Shown: positions 55,201-64,000 of the stretch, piece by piece
How positions within the stretch are numbered: position 1 is the first letter of the stretch
Layout of the letters: every line of letters begins with the position of its first letter
Assembly (NCBI RefSeq): GCF_029229925.1
Contig: NZ_CP107254.1
Coordinates: forward strand, 1-64,000
Length of the DNA stretch: 64,000 nt
Source of the DNA: Halorhabdus sp. BNX81
Lineage (GTDB): Archaea > Halobacteriota > Halobacteria > Halobacteriales > Haloarculaceae
Direction of reading: 5' to 3'
The notes under the pieces: generated by a model
The model's input: only the letters and a program-made list of their open reading frames with translations
Database searches by the model: none
What the model was told of the DNA's origin: nothing
Translations under genes and position numbers: made by a program

Positions 55201-55404
55201 ATGTCCGACGACGAGCCTGCTGTCCCGATCGTCTGTGACGAGTGTGAGACCACCGCCGAGATCCCGCTGTCGGATCTCGCCGACCAACTCGACGCACACA
55301 ACGAACGGATGCACGACGGCGAGTCAGTCGCTCAGGTCGATCCCGACGTGGCCGACCAGCTCGCGGACCTGATCGCCGACGAACTCGGCCTGCTTGAGGG
55401 CTAG
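55201..55404 (+). CDS. Small zinc-finger-like acidic protein
   Basis: A 67-residue acidic protein with one CxxC (IVCDECETTAEIP) and a following HNERMH that could complete a C2H2-type zinc site. The C-terminal helix is acidic (VADQLADLIADELGLLEG). The ATG at 55201 begins the compact domain. Its stop overlaps the convergent nadC stop in the palindrome CTAG. Similar small proteins are widespread in haloarchaea; function unknown. Confidence 0.75.
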   Translation: MSDDEPAVPIVCDECETTAEIPLSDLADQLDAHNERMHDGESVAQVDPDVADQLADLIADELGLLEG

Positions 55405-56228
55405 TCAGTCGTTGCCATCCGAAACGACAGATCCAGCGCGTCCGCGGAATGGGTCAGCGATCCCATCGAGATCACGTCGACACCAGTCTTCGCGTATGCG
55501 GGCACCGTCTCGATCGTGATCCCGCCGCTGGCCTCCGTGAGTACGTCATCGTGACCGGCCTCGTCCAGTCGCTCGACCGCTTGCGCACACTCTCCGGGCG
55601 ACATGTTGTCCAGCAGGATGATGTCCGCTCCGGCCTCGGCCGCCGTAGGTGCGTCGGCGGGTGACTCGACCTCGACTTCGATCTTCGTGGTGAACGACGC
55701 CCGTTCGCGGAACTGTTCGATGGCGGGTTCGAGCCCCATCTCGGCGACGTGGTTGTCCTTCACCATGACCATGTGCGAGAGGTCAAGGCGGTGGGTGTCC
55801 CCGCCGGCTGCGGCGACCGCCCGCTTCTCGATCCCGCGCAGACCCGGCGTGGTCTTTCGGGTGCAGGCGACGGTCACCGCGGGATCGACCTCCCGGGCCG
55901 CCCCAACGGCCTCCCGGGTCGTCGTGGCGACTCCCGAGGCGTGTCCCGCGAGGTTTATCGCCACGCGCTCGCCGCGGAGGGTCTCGCGGGCCGGCCCTTC
56001 CGTGTGGAGGAGTACCTCGCCGGGATCGACGGTGTCGCCCGCTTCGACGGTCCGTTCGGCGTCGACGCCGAGGTACTCGAAGACCGCGGTCGCCGCCTGC
56101 AGGCCGGCTATGACGCCGCCCTCGCGGGCGACCAGCCGTCCGTCGGTCTTGCCCGGCACGTCGTTGGTCACGTCGTGGTGGCCCAGATCTTCGCGGAGCC
56201 ACTGCTCGACCTGTCCGTCGGTGATCAT
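55401..56228 (-). CDS. nadC: Nicotinate-nucleotide pyrophosphorylase (quinolinate PRTase)
   Basis: A 275-residue type II phosphoribosyltransferase converting quinolinate and PRPP to nicotinate mononucleotide. Motifs: EDLGHHDVTND, ACTRKTTPGLRGIEKRAV, HRLDLSHMVMVKDNH, EVEVESPADA and ILLDNMSP. Complete. The ATG overlaps the nadB stop in ATGA, making the third gene of a nadA-nadB-nadC operon. Confidence 0.96.
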   Translation of the reverse strand: MITDGQVEQWLREDLGHHDVTNDVPGKTDGRLVAREGGVIAGLQAATAVFEYLGVDAERTVEAGDTVDPGEVLLHTEGPARETLRGERVAINLAGHASGVATTTREAVGAAREVDPAVTVACTRKTTPGLRGIEKRAVAAAGGDTHRLDLSHMVMVKDNHVAEMGLEPAIEQFRERASFTTKIEVEVESPADAPTAAEAGADIILLDNMSPGECAQAVERLDEAGHDDVLTEASGGITIETVPAYAKTGVDVISMGSLTHSADALDLSFRMATTD

Positions 56229-57802
56229 GGCGTCTCGACGGTCGCCTCATCGTCGGTTGTCGTCTCGTCGTCGGAGACGAGATTGTGCGTGCCGACGCTC
56301 TCGTCGTTTGCGGCGGCAGCGCGGGCGATCAGCAGCGCGACGACGCTCGCGTTCCGGAGTTCGTACAGCGATCTGGAGGTTCGCGTCCGGACGTAGGCGT
56401 CGACCTCGCCCTTGAGTCGCCGGAGGACTCCGAGCGCTCGCTCCAATTCGTCGGGATCCCGCTCGATGCCGACGTACTCGCCCATCACGCGACGGAGTCG
56501 CGTGAACTTCTCGCGGGCGAAGGAGTCGGGGAGCGCCGGATCGCGGTCGTCCAGGTCGGGGACGTCCATCGGCGTGGGTTCGCGTCCAGGGGCATCCTCA
56601 CCGGCCCGGAGTCCCCAGACCAACCCCTCAAGCAGGCTGGTGCTCGCCAGACGGTTGGCCCCGTGGACGCCGGTGTGGGCACACTCGCCGACGGCGTAGA
56701 GCCGGTCCAGGGAGGTTCGGCCCCACTCGTCGACAGAGACTCCACCACAGAGGAAGTGCTGGGCGGGCCTGACGGGGATCCCCGATTCCCAGTCGATCCC
56801 ACGCTGCTCGCACTGCTCGACGAGGTCCGGGAACCGCTCTTCGAAGTCGATGTCCGAAACGTCGAGGAAGACCTCGTCGCTCACCCCCTGCTCGTTCTTG
56901 ACCGCCCGCGAGACCACGTCCCGCGGCGCGAGTTCCGCGTCCTCGTCGTAGGCGGGCATGAACCGTTCGCCGTAGGCGTTCCGGAGGGTTGCGCCCTCGC
57001 CGCGGACGGCCTCGCTGATGAGCAGCGTCCCGCTGTCGTCGACGTGGGCCGTCGGGTGGAACTGGACGAACTCCATGTCGTCGATGTCTGCGCCGGCCAG
57101 TGCTGCCATCGCGATCCCGTCGCCGGTCGATCCCGCGGGATTGGTCGAGTCGGGATAGAGGTCGCCGACGCCGCCGGTCGCCAGCACGGTCGCGCCGGCG
57201 AAGGTGGGCCAGATGTCGCCGTCGGATTCGAGGTACGCACCGCGGACCTCGCCCTCGTGAGTGATGAGGTCCAGCGCGGCGGTGTCGTCCAGCACTTGGA
57301 TGTCCGGGTGGTCGTCGACGAACGCGAGGAAGCGTTCGAGGACGTACGAACCCGTCGAGGCGTCGACGTGCAGGATGCGGTCCTCGTCGTGGGCGGCTTC
57401 CCGGCCGAAGTCGAAGTCCTCGCCGTCACTGTCGGCCACGTCGAACGGGACCGACAGCGTCTCGACGAGGACATCCCGGACGGCCTCGTTGGCGTTCTCG
57501 ACCAAGACGTCCGCTGCCTCGGGATCGGCGGTGCCGGCGGATGCGTCGATGATGTCCTGCTTGAACTGCTCGGGGTCGTCCCGTGAGATGGCGATGCCGC
57601 CCTGGGCCCACCACGTCGAGGCGTCCTCGGGCCGGCGGGCTTTCGTCGCGAGGATCACTTCCGCATCACTTCTCGCGGTTTCACCGCTCGCCCGGTTCGA
57701 GCTCTCGCCTTGCTCGACCTCGCGGGCCGCGGCAAGTGCGGCCGCACAGCCGGCAATGCCGCCGCCGACGATCAGCACCTCGGTTGATTCTGCTTCAGTC
57801 AT
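56225..57802 (-). CDS. nadB: L-aspartate oxidase
   Basis: An FAD enzyme of 525 residues oxidising L-aspartate to iminoaspartate for quinolinate synthesis. The dinucleotide-binding GGGIAGCAAALAAA is near the N-terminus, with WAQGGIAI and the succinate-dehydrogenase-like active-site stretch FVQFHPTAH. HFLCGGVSVDEWGRT and GANRLASTSLLEGLVWG follow. It lies between nadA (3-base gap) and nadC (4-base overlap). Confidence 0.95.
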   Translation of the reverse strand: MTEAESTEVLIVGGGIAGCAAALAAAREVEQGESSNRASGETARSDAEVILATKARRPEDASTWWAQGGIAISRDDPEQFKQDIIDASAGTADPEAADVLVENANEAVRDVLVETLSVPFDVADSDGEDFDFGREAAHDEDRILHVDASTGSYVLERFLAFVDDHPDIQVLDDTAALDLITHEGEVRGAYLESDGDIWPTFAGATVLATGGVGDLYPDSTNPAGSTGDGIAMAALAGADIDDMEFVQFHPTAHVDDSGTLLISEAVRGEGATLRNAYGERFMPAYDEDAELAPRDVVSRAVKNEQGVSDEVFLDVSDIDFEERFPDLVEQCEQRGIDWESGIPVRPAQHFLCGGVSVDEWGRTSLDRLYAVGECAHTGVHGANRLASTSLLEGLVWGLRAGEDAPGREPTPMDVPDLDDRDPALPDSFAREKFTRLRRVMGEYVGIERDPDELERALGVLRRLKGEVDAYVRTRTSRSLYELRNASVVALLIARAAAANDESVGTHNLVSDDETTTDDEATVETP

Positions 57803-57805
57803 AGT

Positions 57806-58924
57806 TCAGAGTTCGAGCATGCGATCGAGCGCGGTTGCCGCGCGATCCGCCGTCGCCGGGTCGACGTTGATGACGTTCTGCTCGCGACCCTCGACGAGCT
57901 CTTCGAGCACCCACAGCAGGTAATTGGGATCGATCTGGCGCATCGCGTTGCAGTCCATACAGGCGTCGCCACACAACGGGACGACCTCGACATCGGGATG
58001 CCAGCGATCGAGGTGGTTGGCGAGGTGGATCTCGGTCCCGATTGCCCAGGTCTCGCCGGGATCCGCGTTCTCGACTGCTCGCGTGATGTCCGCCGTCGAG
58101 CCGACGCGATCGGCCGCCTCGACGACATCGCGGCGACACTCGGGGTGGACGATCACGTTCGCGTCTGGATAGTCCTCTCGAACCGCCTCGACGTGGTCGG
58201 CCCTGAACCGCTCGTGGACCTGGCAGTACCCTTCCCAGAGGATGACGTCGTTCGCCCGGATCGCCTCGGGCTCGGTGTCGTCGGCCCAGGGGTCCCAGAC
58301 GAGCGTGTCGTCTTCGAGACCGAGGTCGTAGGCGGTGTTGGTTCCGAGGTGTTTGTCGGGCAGGAACAGCACCTTGTCACCGCGCTCGAAGGCCCACTCG
58401 AAGGCGTCGGCGGCGTTCGAGGAGGTACAGACCAGCCCGCCGTGTTCGGCACAGAAGGCTTTGAGGTCCGCATACGAGTTCATATAGCAGATCGGGATCA
58501 CATCGTCGTCGGTCGCCGCCGTGAGCTTTGCCCACGCCGAATCGACCTGGAGCGCCTCCGCCATCCCGGCCATGGGACAGGACGCTTCCATACTCGGGAG
58601 GATGACCTGCTGGTCGTCGTCGGTGATGATATCGGCCGATTCGGCCATGAAGGTCACGCCGCCGAAGATGACGTACTCGGCGTCGGAGTTGGCGGCCTCC
58701 TTGCTTAGCTGGTAGGAGTCGCCGATGAAGTCGGCGTGTTCGACGATCTCCCGCCGCTGGTAGTTGTGGCCCAGAATGACGACGTCGTCGTCGAGTTCCT
58801 CGAGTGCCGTGTCGATCCGGCGCTCACGTTGATCGGCGTCGAGATCCCGGTAGGCCGGGGGCAACTGTGACAGATTGTCGTATTTGAACAGGCTGAGATC
58901 CGTGTCCAGATCAGCCGTTTGCAT
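57806..58924 (-). CDS. nadA: Quinolinate synthase
   Basis: A 4Fe-4S enzyme (372 residues) condensing iminoaspartate with dihydroxyacetone phosphate to quinolinate. VILGHNYQRREI, FGGVTFMAES, PICYMNSY, GLVCTSSNA, HPECRRDV and CGDACMDCNAM include the cluster and active-site cysteines. The ATG at 58924 is chosen because a TATA-like GAAATACAC on the minus strand (about 58954-58946) lies about 26 bases upstream, giving a leaderless operon mRNA; a GTG at 58933 is the alternative. Confidence 0.95.
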   Translation of the reverse strand: MQTADLDTDLSLFKYDNLSQLPPAYRDLDADQRERRIDTALEELDDDVVILGHNYQRREIVEHADFIGDSYQLSKEAANSDAEYVIFGGVTFMAESADIITDDDQQVILPSMEASCPMAGMAEALQVDSAWAKLTAATDDDVIPICYMNSYADLKAFCAEHGGLVCTSSNAADAFEWAFERGDKVLFLPDKHLGTNTAYDLGLEDDTLVWDPWADDTEPEAIRANDVILWEGYCQVHERFRADHVEAVREDYPDANVIVHPECRRDVVEAADRVGSTADITRAVENADPGETWAIGTEIHLANHLDRWHPDVEVVPLCGDACMDCNAMRQIDPNYLLWVLEELVEGREQNVINVDPATADRAATALDRMLEL

Positions 58925-59079
58925 GTCGGGCACAGTGGGTCACCGTGTATTTCGTCCCTTCAGTACCGCATATTGAAAAACATTTGTATTCAAAAGTCGG
59001 ATAGGATCGAGATATTATGCAGTAATTGCCGGAACAGGGACGAACGATGTATCGGACGGCCCGACGGGCTGTCGCTGGG

Positions 59080-60267
59080 TCACTCCATGCCAAGCGTTGT
59101 CGAGAACACCCAATAGAGGCCGTAGCCGACGCCGACCGAACTCGCGAGCGTGAGCAGCCAGAAGGTCACGGTGACGCCGATCTTCCGTCGGGAGACGCCC
59201 GCCGAGCCCGCAGCAAGCCCGCCGCCGATCACCCCGGAGATGACGATATTGTTGAACGAGATGGGGATACCGAGTGCGATCGCCACCTGGGCGATGATGA
59301 ATCCAGGGACCAGAGCGGCGATCGACCGGCGCGCGCCGAGCTGAGCGTACTCTCTGGAGGTGGCCTGCAGGAGCCGCGGGGCACCCATCCACGCACCGGC
59401 CAGGATCCCGACCGCGCCGATTCCCAGCAGAACGAGCGTCGGCAGTTCAAGCCTGGTGACGAACAGCGTCTCCAGCGGACCGGTCGCGAGACCGACCTGG
59501 CTGCCGCCGGAGGAAAAGGCGACCACGCTACCGAGCGCCACGAGGAACGTGCGAATCCCTTGCTCGGCCGAGGCCTGTGTCCGCCGTCGGATCGCCAGGA
59601 ACCCGAGCGCAGCCAAGGCAACGGTGACCGCCGCCCGGACCAGCGGGTCTGGCAAGCCGACGGTCGACGACGCAAACCCGGCCAGCGAGTTCTGGGCGGC
59701 CTCGCCCGGGATGATCCCCAACTCGATGTTCGCGATGATGCCGGAGACGACGGCCGCGAGCAGCGGGACACCGACCGTTTCGGGGATGTCGTCCCGCCGG
59801 AGGATCGTCGCGGTCCCGTAGGCGAGTCCACCTGAAACGGGGGGCACGAGTACCCAGAACAGCCCGAGTTGCTGGTACTTCGCGATGGCGGGGTCGCCAC
59901 CTAGCGAGAGCCCCACGCCGACCATCGCCCCGGTGGTGGCGAAGGCAGCCGGGACTGGATATCCGGAGTAGACGCCGAAGGCCATGAACGCCGCCGCGGT
60001 GAGGAGCCCCGCCGTCGCCGCCAGCGGCGTGATCTGGGTGTTCAGGATGAGATCTCGGCCGACGGTCTCCGAGATCGAGCCGCCCTGTAAAAGTGCACCG
60101 AGGGCTGCGAGGATGCCGACCAGGAAGGCGGCCCGCATCGTCGAGATGGCACCGGCTCCGATGGCCGGCGCAAAGGGCGGCGAGTTCGAGTTGGCCCCCA
60201 GCGCCCAGGCCATCACGAGACAGGTTAGCGTCGCCAGGATCGCGAGCAGCCAGAACGTCACCGCCAC
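59080..60267 (-). CDS. Inorganic phosphate transporter, PiT family
   Basis: A 395-residue secondary phosphate transporter with about ten membrane segments. The PiT signatures are present in both halves: [21 protein letters not shown] near the start and [20 protein letters not shown] near the end (each GANDVA/N-like). It adds low-affinity, ion-coupled uptake to the high-affinity Pst system. It is divergent from the APC permease, with about 200 bases between starts. Confidence 0.92.
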   Translation of the reverse strand: MAVTFWLLAILATLTCLVMAWALGANSNSPPFAPAIGAGAISTMRAAFLVGILAALGALLQGGSISETVGRDLILNTQITPLAATAGLLTAAAFMAFGVYSGYPVPAAFATTGAMVGVGLSLGGDPAIAKYQQLGLFWVLVPPVSGGLAYGTATILRRDDIPETVGVPLLAAVVSGIIANIELGIIPGEAAQNSLAGFASSTVGLPDPLVRAAVTVALAALGFLAIRRRTQASAEQGIRTFLVALGSVVAFSSGGSQVGLATGPLETLFVTRLELPTLVLLGIGAVGILAGAWMGAPRLLQATSREYAQLGARRSIAALVPGFIIAQVAIALGIPISFNNIVISGVIGGGLAAGSAGVSRRKIGVTVTFWLLTLASSVGVGYGLYWVFSTTLGME

Positions 60268-60447
60268 GGATGGACCACCTCGCGCCCGGGACCTCCCGGT
60301 TCACATATTGTTTTCATGTTGACATCGGATATCGAAAGTTCGACACACGAACGGGTAAGCATTGTGCCGCCCACCGGGAACGGCCGGGCTATCAGTGACT
60401 CACTGTCCCTTTCACCGGACGGGCCACCCCCGTCCGGTACTGTTTTG

Positions 60448-60455
60448 ACATATGT
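60448..60455 (+). promoter_or_regulatory. TATA-like element of the APC permease gene
   Basis: TTTTGACATATGTGG centred near 60450 is 22-30 bases before the ATG at 60472, predicting a near-leaderless transcript and supporting that start over earlier in-frame ATGs. Confidence 0.45.
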
Positions 60456-60471
60456 GGACGAATACCGTGAC

Positions 60472-61911
60472 ATGGACGACCGCGAGGTCGACGTCTCGAC
60501 GGCCGGCGAGAACATCGAGGGCCAGCGGCCCGAACCCGAACCCGAGTCGGTCACCGACGAGACGACGACCCACGAAGAGGGTGTCGAACTCGAGCGGACG
60601 ATCGGGCTGGTCGGCGGGCTGGCGATCGGTATCGGGACGATGATCGGCGCGGGGATCTTCGTCTTCCCCGGGCTCGCGGCGAAGGAGGCCGGTCCGGCAG
60701 CCGCACTCTCCTTTGGGATCGGCGGCGTCATCGCGTTGCTGGTCGCGTTGCCGGCCTCGGAACTCGCGACGGCGATGCCCCGCAGCGGCGGCGGCTACTA
60801 CTTCATCTCCCGCTCGCTAGGCACGGCCGGCGGGGCGATCGTCGGGCTCGGCCTGTGGCTGGGGCTGGTCTTCGCCGCCGCGTTCTACCTCGTCGGCCTG
60901 GGGCACTACGTCGTCGCCGTCCTCGCGGAGGTCGGAATCGTCCTCTCGCTCGGGCCGGCCCCACCACACGTTGTGCTGGGGCTGCTCTTTGGGGCCGCCC
61001 TCACCGCCCTTAGCGTCGCCGGGACCGAACGGACGGCGGCCCTCCAGAACATCATCGTCGTCGTGTTGCTGGTCATTCTCACGGGCGTCCTTACCTACGG
61101 TGTCCTCGATGCGATGGGTATCTTCGGCCGCCAGTCCGTCCCTGACACGTTCTTCTCGAAGGGGTACTCCCCGGTACTCAGGACCGCTGCGCTGGTCTTT
61201 ACGTCGTATCTCGGCTTCGCACAAGTGGCGACGGTCGCCGGTGAGATCAAGCGCCCGAGTCGAAACCTGCCCCTGGCGATGGTCGGCTCGGTGATCATTG
61301 TCACCGTCTTCTACGCCGTGACGATCTTCGTCGCGACGAGCACGTTCGGCGCGGATCGCCTCGGCACCTTCGGCGAGACGGCGATGGTCAACGTGGGGCG
61401 AGATCTGCTGGGACTGCCCGGCGCAGTGTTGATCCTCGTCGCCGGCCTGCTGGCGACCTTCTCCAGCGCCAACGCCTCGATCCTGAGTGCCTCGCGGTCC
61501 ATCTACGCGCTGAGCCGCGACGCCTTGCTCCCGAAGAAGGCCAGCGAGATCAACCTCAAATACGGCACGCCACACGTCGCCCTGGCGATGGCCGGCGGCC
61601 CGATCCTGGTGCTCGTGGCGACCGACAGCGTCGAGATCCTGGCGGAGGTGGCGTCGTTTCTGCACCTGGTGATGTACGCGCTGATCTGCGTCGCGTTGCT
61701 CGTGTTACGGCGGCGCGATCCGGACTGGTACGACCCCGATTTCCGAATGCCAGGTTCGCCCGTGTTGCCGGCCATCGGTGCGGTCGCCAGCGTCGCGCTG
61801 ATCGCGTTCATGAACGGCGCCTCGATCGGCATCGGCGTCGTGATCATGGTACTGTCCTACGGGTGGTACCGCTACTACGCCGACGACCTGGACCTCAAAG
61901 GTGACATCTGA
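60472..61911 (+). CDS. APC-family amino acid permease
   Basis: A 479-residue transporter of the amino acid-polyamine-organocation family. An acidic N-terminal tail (~40 residues) precedes the first helix with the substrate-binding unwound motif [15 protein letters not shown]. About twelve membrane segments follow, with [20 protein letters not shown] (helix 6 to loop) and [16 protein letters not shown]. The UspA gene starts two bases after its stop; in haloarchaea such permeases commonly pair with a UspA regulator. Confidence 0.92.
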   Translation: MDDREVDVSTAGENIEGQRPEPEPESVTDETTTHEEGVELERTIGLVGGLAIGIGTMIGAGIFVFPGLAAKEAGPAAALSFGIGGVIALLVALPASELATAMPRSGGGYYFISRSLGTAGGAIVGLGLWLGLVFAAAFYLVGLGHYVVAVLAEVGIVLSLGPAPPHVVLGLLFGAALTALSVAGTERTAALQNIIVVVLLVILTGVLTYGVLDAMGIFGRQSVPDTFFSKGYSPVLRTAALVFTSYLGFAQVATVAGEIKRPSRNLPLAMVGSVIIVTVFYAVTIFVATSTFGADRLGTFGETAMVNVGRDLLGLPGAVLILVAGLLATFSSANASILSASRSIYALSRDALLPKKASEINLKYGTPHVALAMAGGPILVLVATDSVEILAEVASFLHLVMYALICVALLVLRRRDPDWYDPDFRMPGSPVLPAIGAVASVALIAFMNGASIGIGVVIMVLSYGWYRYYADDLDLKGDI

Positions 61912-61912
61912 C

Positions 61913-62632
61913 ATGACCCGACCATCAGTACTCGTCCCGATCCGCGTGCTCGAAGGTGAATCGCTCCCGGAGGGGGTGCCCGACCTCCTCTCGAACGCTC
62001 ACGTCGTCCTGCTGGGGTATCACGTCATCCCCGGGCAGACGGCCCCCGGCCAGGCTCGCATGCAGTTCGAAGATCGCGCTCTGGACCGTCTCGAAGAGTT
62101 CGAGCAGGCACTGTCCGACGCTGGCGCAACCGTCGACCACCGACTGGTGTTTACCCACGACGCCCAGCAGACGATCGACCGCCAGATCGCCGAGAACGAC
62201 TGTCTGGCCGCGCTCGTGCCCCGCGCCCTTGCGGACCTCGAAGACATCCTCGTGGCCGTCCGGGGCACCGTCGGCATCGACCGACTGGCTCAGGTAGTCG
62301 CCGGCCTCTTCGCCGACCGGGACATCGACGTCACGCTCTATCACGTGACGGGCGAGGACGAAACCGACGAAGACGTCGACGTCCTGCTCGACGGACTCAC
62401 CGACCGCCTGGCCGACGAGGACGTCGATCCCGCCCGGATCAAGACGCGGGTCGACCGGGACGTGAAACCGGTCGATGCCATCGCCGAACTCGCCGAGGAC
62501 TACGACTGCGTGATCATGGGCGAGTCCGACCCGACGCTGTCGACGTTCGTTTTCGGGATGCCCGCCGACCAGGTCGCCGATCGGTTCCTCGGCCCTGTCC
62601 TGGTCGTCCAGCGGGAATCGAGCGAGGCGTAA
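61913..62632 (+). CDS. UspA-domain protein paired with the APC permease
   Basis: A 239-residue protein with two degenerate universal-stress-protein units (PSVLVPIRVLEGESL; then EDILVAVRGTVGIDRLA ... DCVIMGESDPTLSTFVFGM). The ATP-binding GxxGS signature is changed (GESDPTLSTFVFG), so it may not bind nucleotide conventionally. Cotranscription with the permease suggests a regulatory partner. Confidence 0.85.
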   Translation: MTRPSVLVPIRVLEGESLPEGVPDLLSNAHVVLLGYHVIPGQTAPGQARMQFEDRALDRLEEFEQALSDAGATVDHRLVFTHDAQQTIDRQIAENDCLAALVPRALADLEDILVAVRGTVGIDRLAQVVAGLFADRDIDVTLYHVTGEDETDEDVDVLLDGLTDRLADEDVDPARIKTRVDRDVKPVDAIAELAEDYDCVIMGESDPTLSTFVFGMPADQVADRFLGPVLVVQRESSEA

Positions 62633-62764
62633 TTGTCGCGCTCTCTTCGGTGTGACTGAATTCGATTCTTCATTTCCGCTGTTTCCAGAACGGGGACTGA
62701 AACTGCCTTCTCTTCGAGCTCGTCTTGGACGCCTCATCCGCGTTCGATATATCGATATGCAATT

Positions 62765-63184
62765 TATCCCGCTCGCCCGGACAGCGTGACCATCAGCGGC
62801 CCAACCAGCAGCGTCAGCGGGACGACCATCCCACCTGGCCGGCCAGAACGTTGTACTGGGCGATGGTTTCGCTCGGCGGCGTCCCTTCGAGGAACCCGAC
62901 GAGAAACTCGAAGCCGACGGTCAGGACAGTCCAGCCCGTGCCGACGGCCAGCAACTCTGCTTGCGTATAGTCGGGGTGGTTCCGAAGTAGGCGGCCGCCA
63001 CGACGATGATCGCGACCACCAGCATCGCGGTCAAAAGGACGTGGCCGGGGTACTCGCCGACCCGGTCGATGAGGGCCGTCTCGTGGAACACGCCGTTGGC
63101 GACGGCGACCGCTGCCATCACGACCCACAGGGCCAGCGGATAGACGAAGAACGAGGCCCGGATCGATTCAGTGCTCAGTGCCAT
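62765..63184 (-). pseudogene. Frameshifted small membrane protein gene
   Basis: Three overlapping minus-strand frames read consecutively as one membrane protein of about 140 residues: STESIRASFFVYPLALWVVM through VVAIIVVAAAYF; then NHPDYTQAELLAVGTGWTVL to TIAQYNVLAGQV; then VVPLTLLVGPLMVTLSGRAG. The joins lie near 62985 and 62838, so two frameshifts interrupt it. The same order of segments occurs, as I recall, in intact haloarchaeal membrane proteins of unknown function. A recently dead gene or sequencing error are both possible. Confidence 0.7.
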
Positions 63185-63516
63185 GTCCGCTATTCGGCTG
63201 GCGAGACGATAGCCGTTCGCGCGCGACTCTGGAAGCCTTCACGTCTCGCGTATCGTGCTATCGAGGTGGATTCTCGGAGTGACACTGCCCGAGATGACAC
63301 GCCCACCACACGCGATAAACCAAATAATGCTATACTGAAGTTGGTCCGTGTATTTGCGAATGCCGGGTATTTGCTGAATGGGATTCCACTTTCTGTGTGT
63401 CTCAGCTGCCTCACTCAACGATATCGTCGATCAAAATCATTGGAGAACTGCCTGACGCGAATTCAATGAGAAATACCGCAGAAACCAGCGGGCATCTCCA
63501 CCTGCGTAGCTTGCTA

Positions 63517-63722
63517 TCATGTGAGTCTATTAATCAGTGCATTCGGTGATAGTCCCCATCGGACGCGATCTTCTAGGATTGTAACTAGCTCTTCAGCGTC
63601 GTATCCACGGAAGTGGATATGGGCGGAATCTGTTAGCCGACCGTTCAAGCGGTTATCTACGCCTGCGAACCGAAAAATAAATATTAGCCGGGTAAGGATG
63701 ATCCGTACGATAACAGTGGAAC
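63517..63722 (-). pseudogene. Orc1/Cdc6-like AAA+ fragment
   Basis: The minus strand reads AGVDNRLNGRLTDSAHIHF followed by RGYDAEELVTILEDRVRWGL. These correspond to the part of Orc1/Cdc6 after sensor 1: D-S/N-R-L/V arginine-finger region, FPPYDAEEL, and ILEDRVRWGL. The equivalent in the intact orc1 here is LDPRVKSSLGEEEIVFPPY then DANQLRDILQARADVAF. The fragment lacks Walker A, Walker B and the winged helix and has no start codon, so it is a remnant of a second initiator gene, perhaps from a plasmid or integrated element. Confidence 0.65.
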
Positions 63723-63832
63723 CCTAACTAGCAGACCTTCGGCATTTTCTTGTTGGCATTCTCTCGCCTAATCTACCTATCCACGAATAGATTTGCTGGA
63801 ACGTGTAAATATCTGAAAGCTTGTTTCTGATT

Positions 63833-64000
63833 TTAGCTATCGAGATCCATTGCAGAGTCGAGATCAGCGAATACTCGGTTGAAGGACTGTAATTGATCTT
63901 CCTCCACGGCACTTCGATTCAGCCTTGAAGCGATTCGCTCTGCAATCTGTCGTTTACGAAGCTCAATCTCTCCACGTGAATTCTCCAAATCCTCGGAGAG
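63833..64000 (-). CDS. C-terminal end of a coiled-coil protein (partial)
   Basis: A minus-strand frame enters from beyond base 64000 and ends at 63833. The 55 visible residues (SEDLENSRGEIELRKRQIAE ... RVFADLDSAMDLDS, in part) form a charged amphipathic helix with coiled-coil character. The family cannot be told from this end. Confidence 0.55.
   Translation of the reverse strand, partial: LSEDLENSRGEIELRKRQIAERIASRLNRSAVEEDQLQSFNRVFADLDSAMDLDS

Larger units (their letters stand above)
63185..64000. other. Decayed, lower-G+C region at the window edge
   Basis: An 816-base region with no intact gene. It holds a possible transposase fragment (63220-63469, plus strand), an Orc1/Cdc6-like fragment (63517-63722, minus strand) and the 3' end of a gene running off the window (63833-64000, minus strand). 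G+C content is clearly lower than in the core. Confidence 0.6.

Noticed and set aside
62786-63469. 227-residue plus-strand frame as one gene
   Set aside because: Its first half is antisense to the frameshifted membrane-protein pseudogene; only the last part, after 63220, might have independent origin.
63521-63727. 68-residue plus-strand frame
   Set aside because: Antisense of the Orc1/Cdc6-like fragment; basic, motif-free composition.
1-64000. tRNA, rRNA and CRISPR arrays
   Set aside because: No cloverleaf-like, rRNA-like or regularly spaced direct-repeat pattern was seen on reading through; this was by eye, without a dedicated scan.

Overview
This is a G+C-rich archaeal chromosome segment from the class Halobacteria. 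The signs are an acidic proteome, Orc1/Cdc6 initiation, PolD, eIF1A, Rio1, Tat-dependent lipoproteins, and TATA boxes 25-35 bases before start codons that imply mostly leaderless mRNAs. The gene order and the GH3 glycosidase recall Halorhabdus, but that genus call is inference from memory.

Layout. 1-5.9 kb is a replication-origin neighbourhood: an A+T-rich tract and origin-recognition-box-like elements, orc1/cdc6, two tandem archaeal signal peptidases, and the small subunit of DNA polymerase D. 6-15.7 kb carries metY, a cytoplasmic GH3 beta-glucosidase, eIF1A-rio1, the anaerobic ribonucleotide reductase pair nrdD-nrdG (growth without oxygen) and a CNNM-type CBS membrane protein. 16-26 kb has two uncharacterised haloarchaeal genes, a calcineurin-like phosphoesterase, and a tightly overlapping Dpp/Opp-type ABC importer operon ending in an inositol-monophosphatase-family gene. 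26-36.5 kb has an orphan ComB homologue, the pstS-C-A-B-phoU operon with a second PhoU fused to an AbrB domain, and a 7TM-PAS histidine kinase. 36.6-41.3 kb has a zinc-ribbon mini-protein, a NurA-domain nuclease, an MFS carrier and gpmI.

41.3-54 kb is the accessory part, interrupted by the ordinary genes htpX, a small membrane protein and a YbjQ protein. It holds a TumA/TumE-type toxin-antitoxin remnant, a PQQ-propeller lipoprotein, a decayed IS1595-like transposase and, most striking, a 2,499-residue secreted modular protein at 45583-53082. That protein combines a beta-propeller, five ~94-residue repeats, PKD, calcium-binding TSP3-like repeats, a vWA domain and a C-terminal PD-(D/E)XK nuclease-like tip. 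It is followed 45 bases later by an A+T-rich 235-residue gene placed like an immunity gene. I read this as an archaeal polymorphic-toxin/immunity locus for conflict between cells.

54-62.6 kb returns to core functions: a TauE/SafE exporter, a zinc-finger mini-protein, nadA-nadB-nadC (de novo NAD synthesis), a PiT phosphate transporter, and an APC permease with its UspA partner. 62.7-64 kb is decayed DNA: a frameshifted membrane-protein pseudogene, a possible transposase fragment, a fragment of a second orc1/cdc6-like gene, and the 3' end of a coiled-coil gene that leaves the window.

Phosphate supply is a recurrent theme (Pst, two PhoU proteins, PiT). No tRNA, rRNA or CRISPR array was seen.
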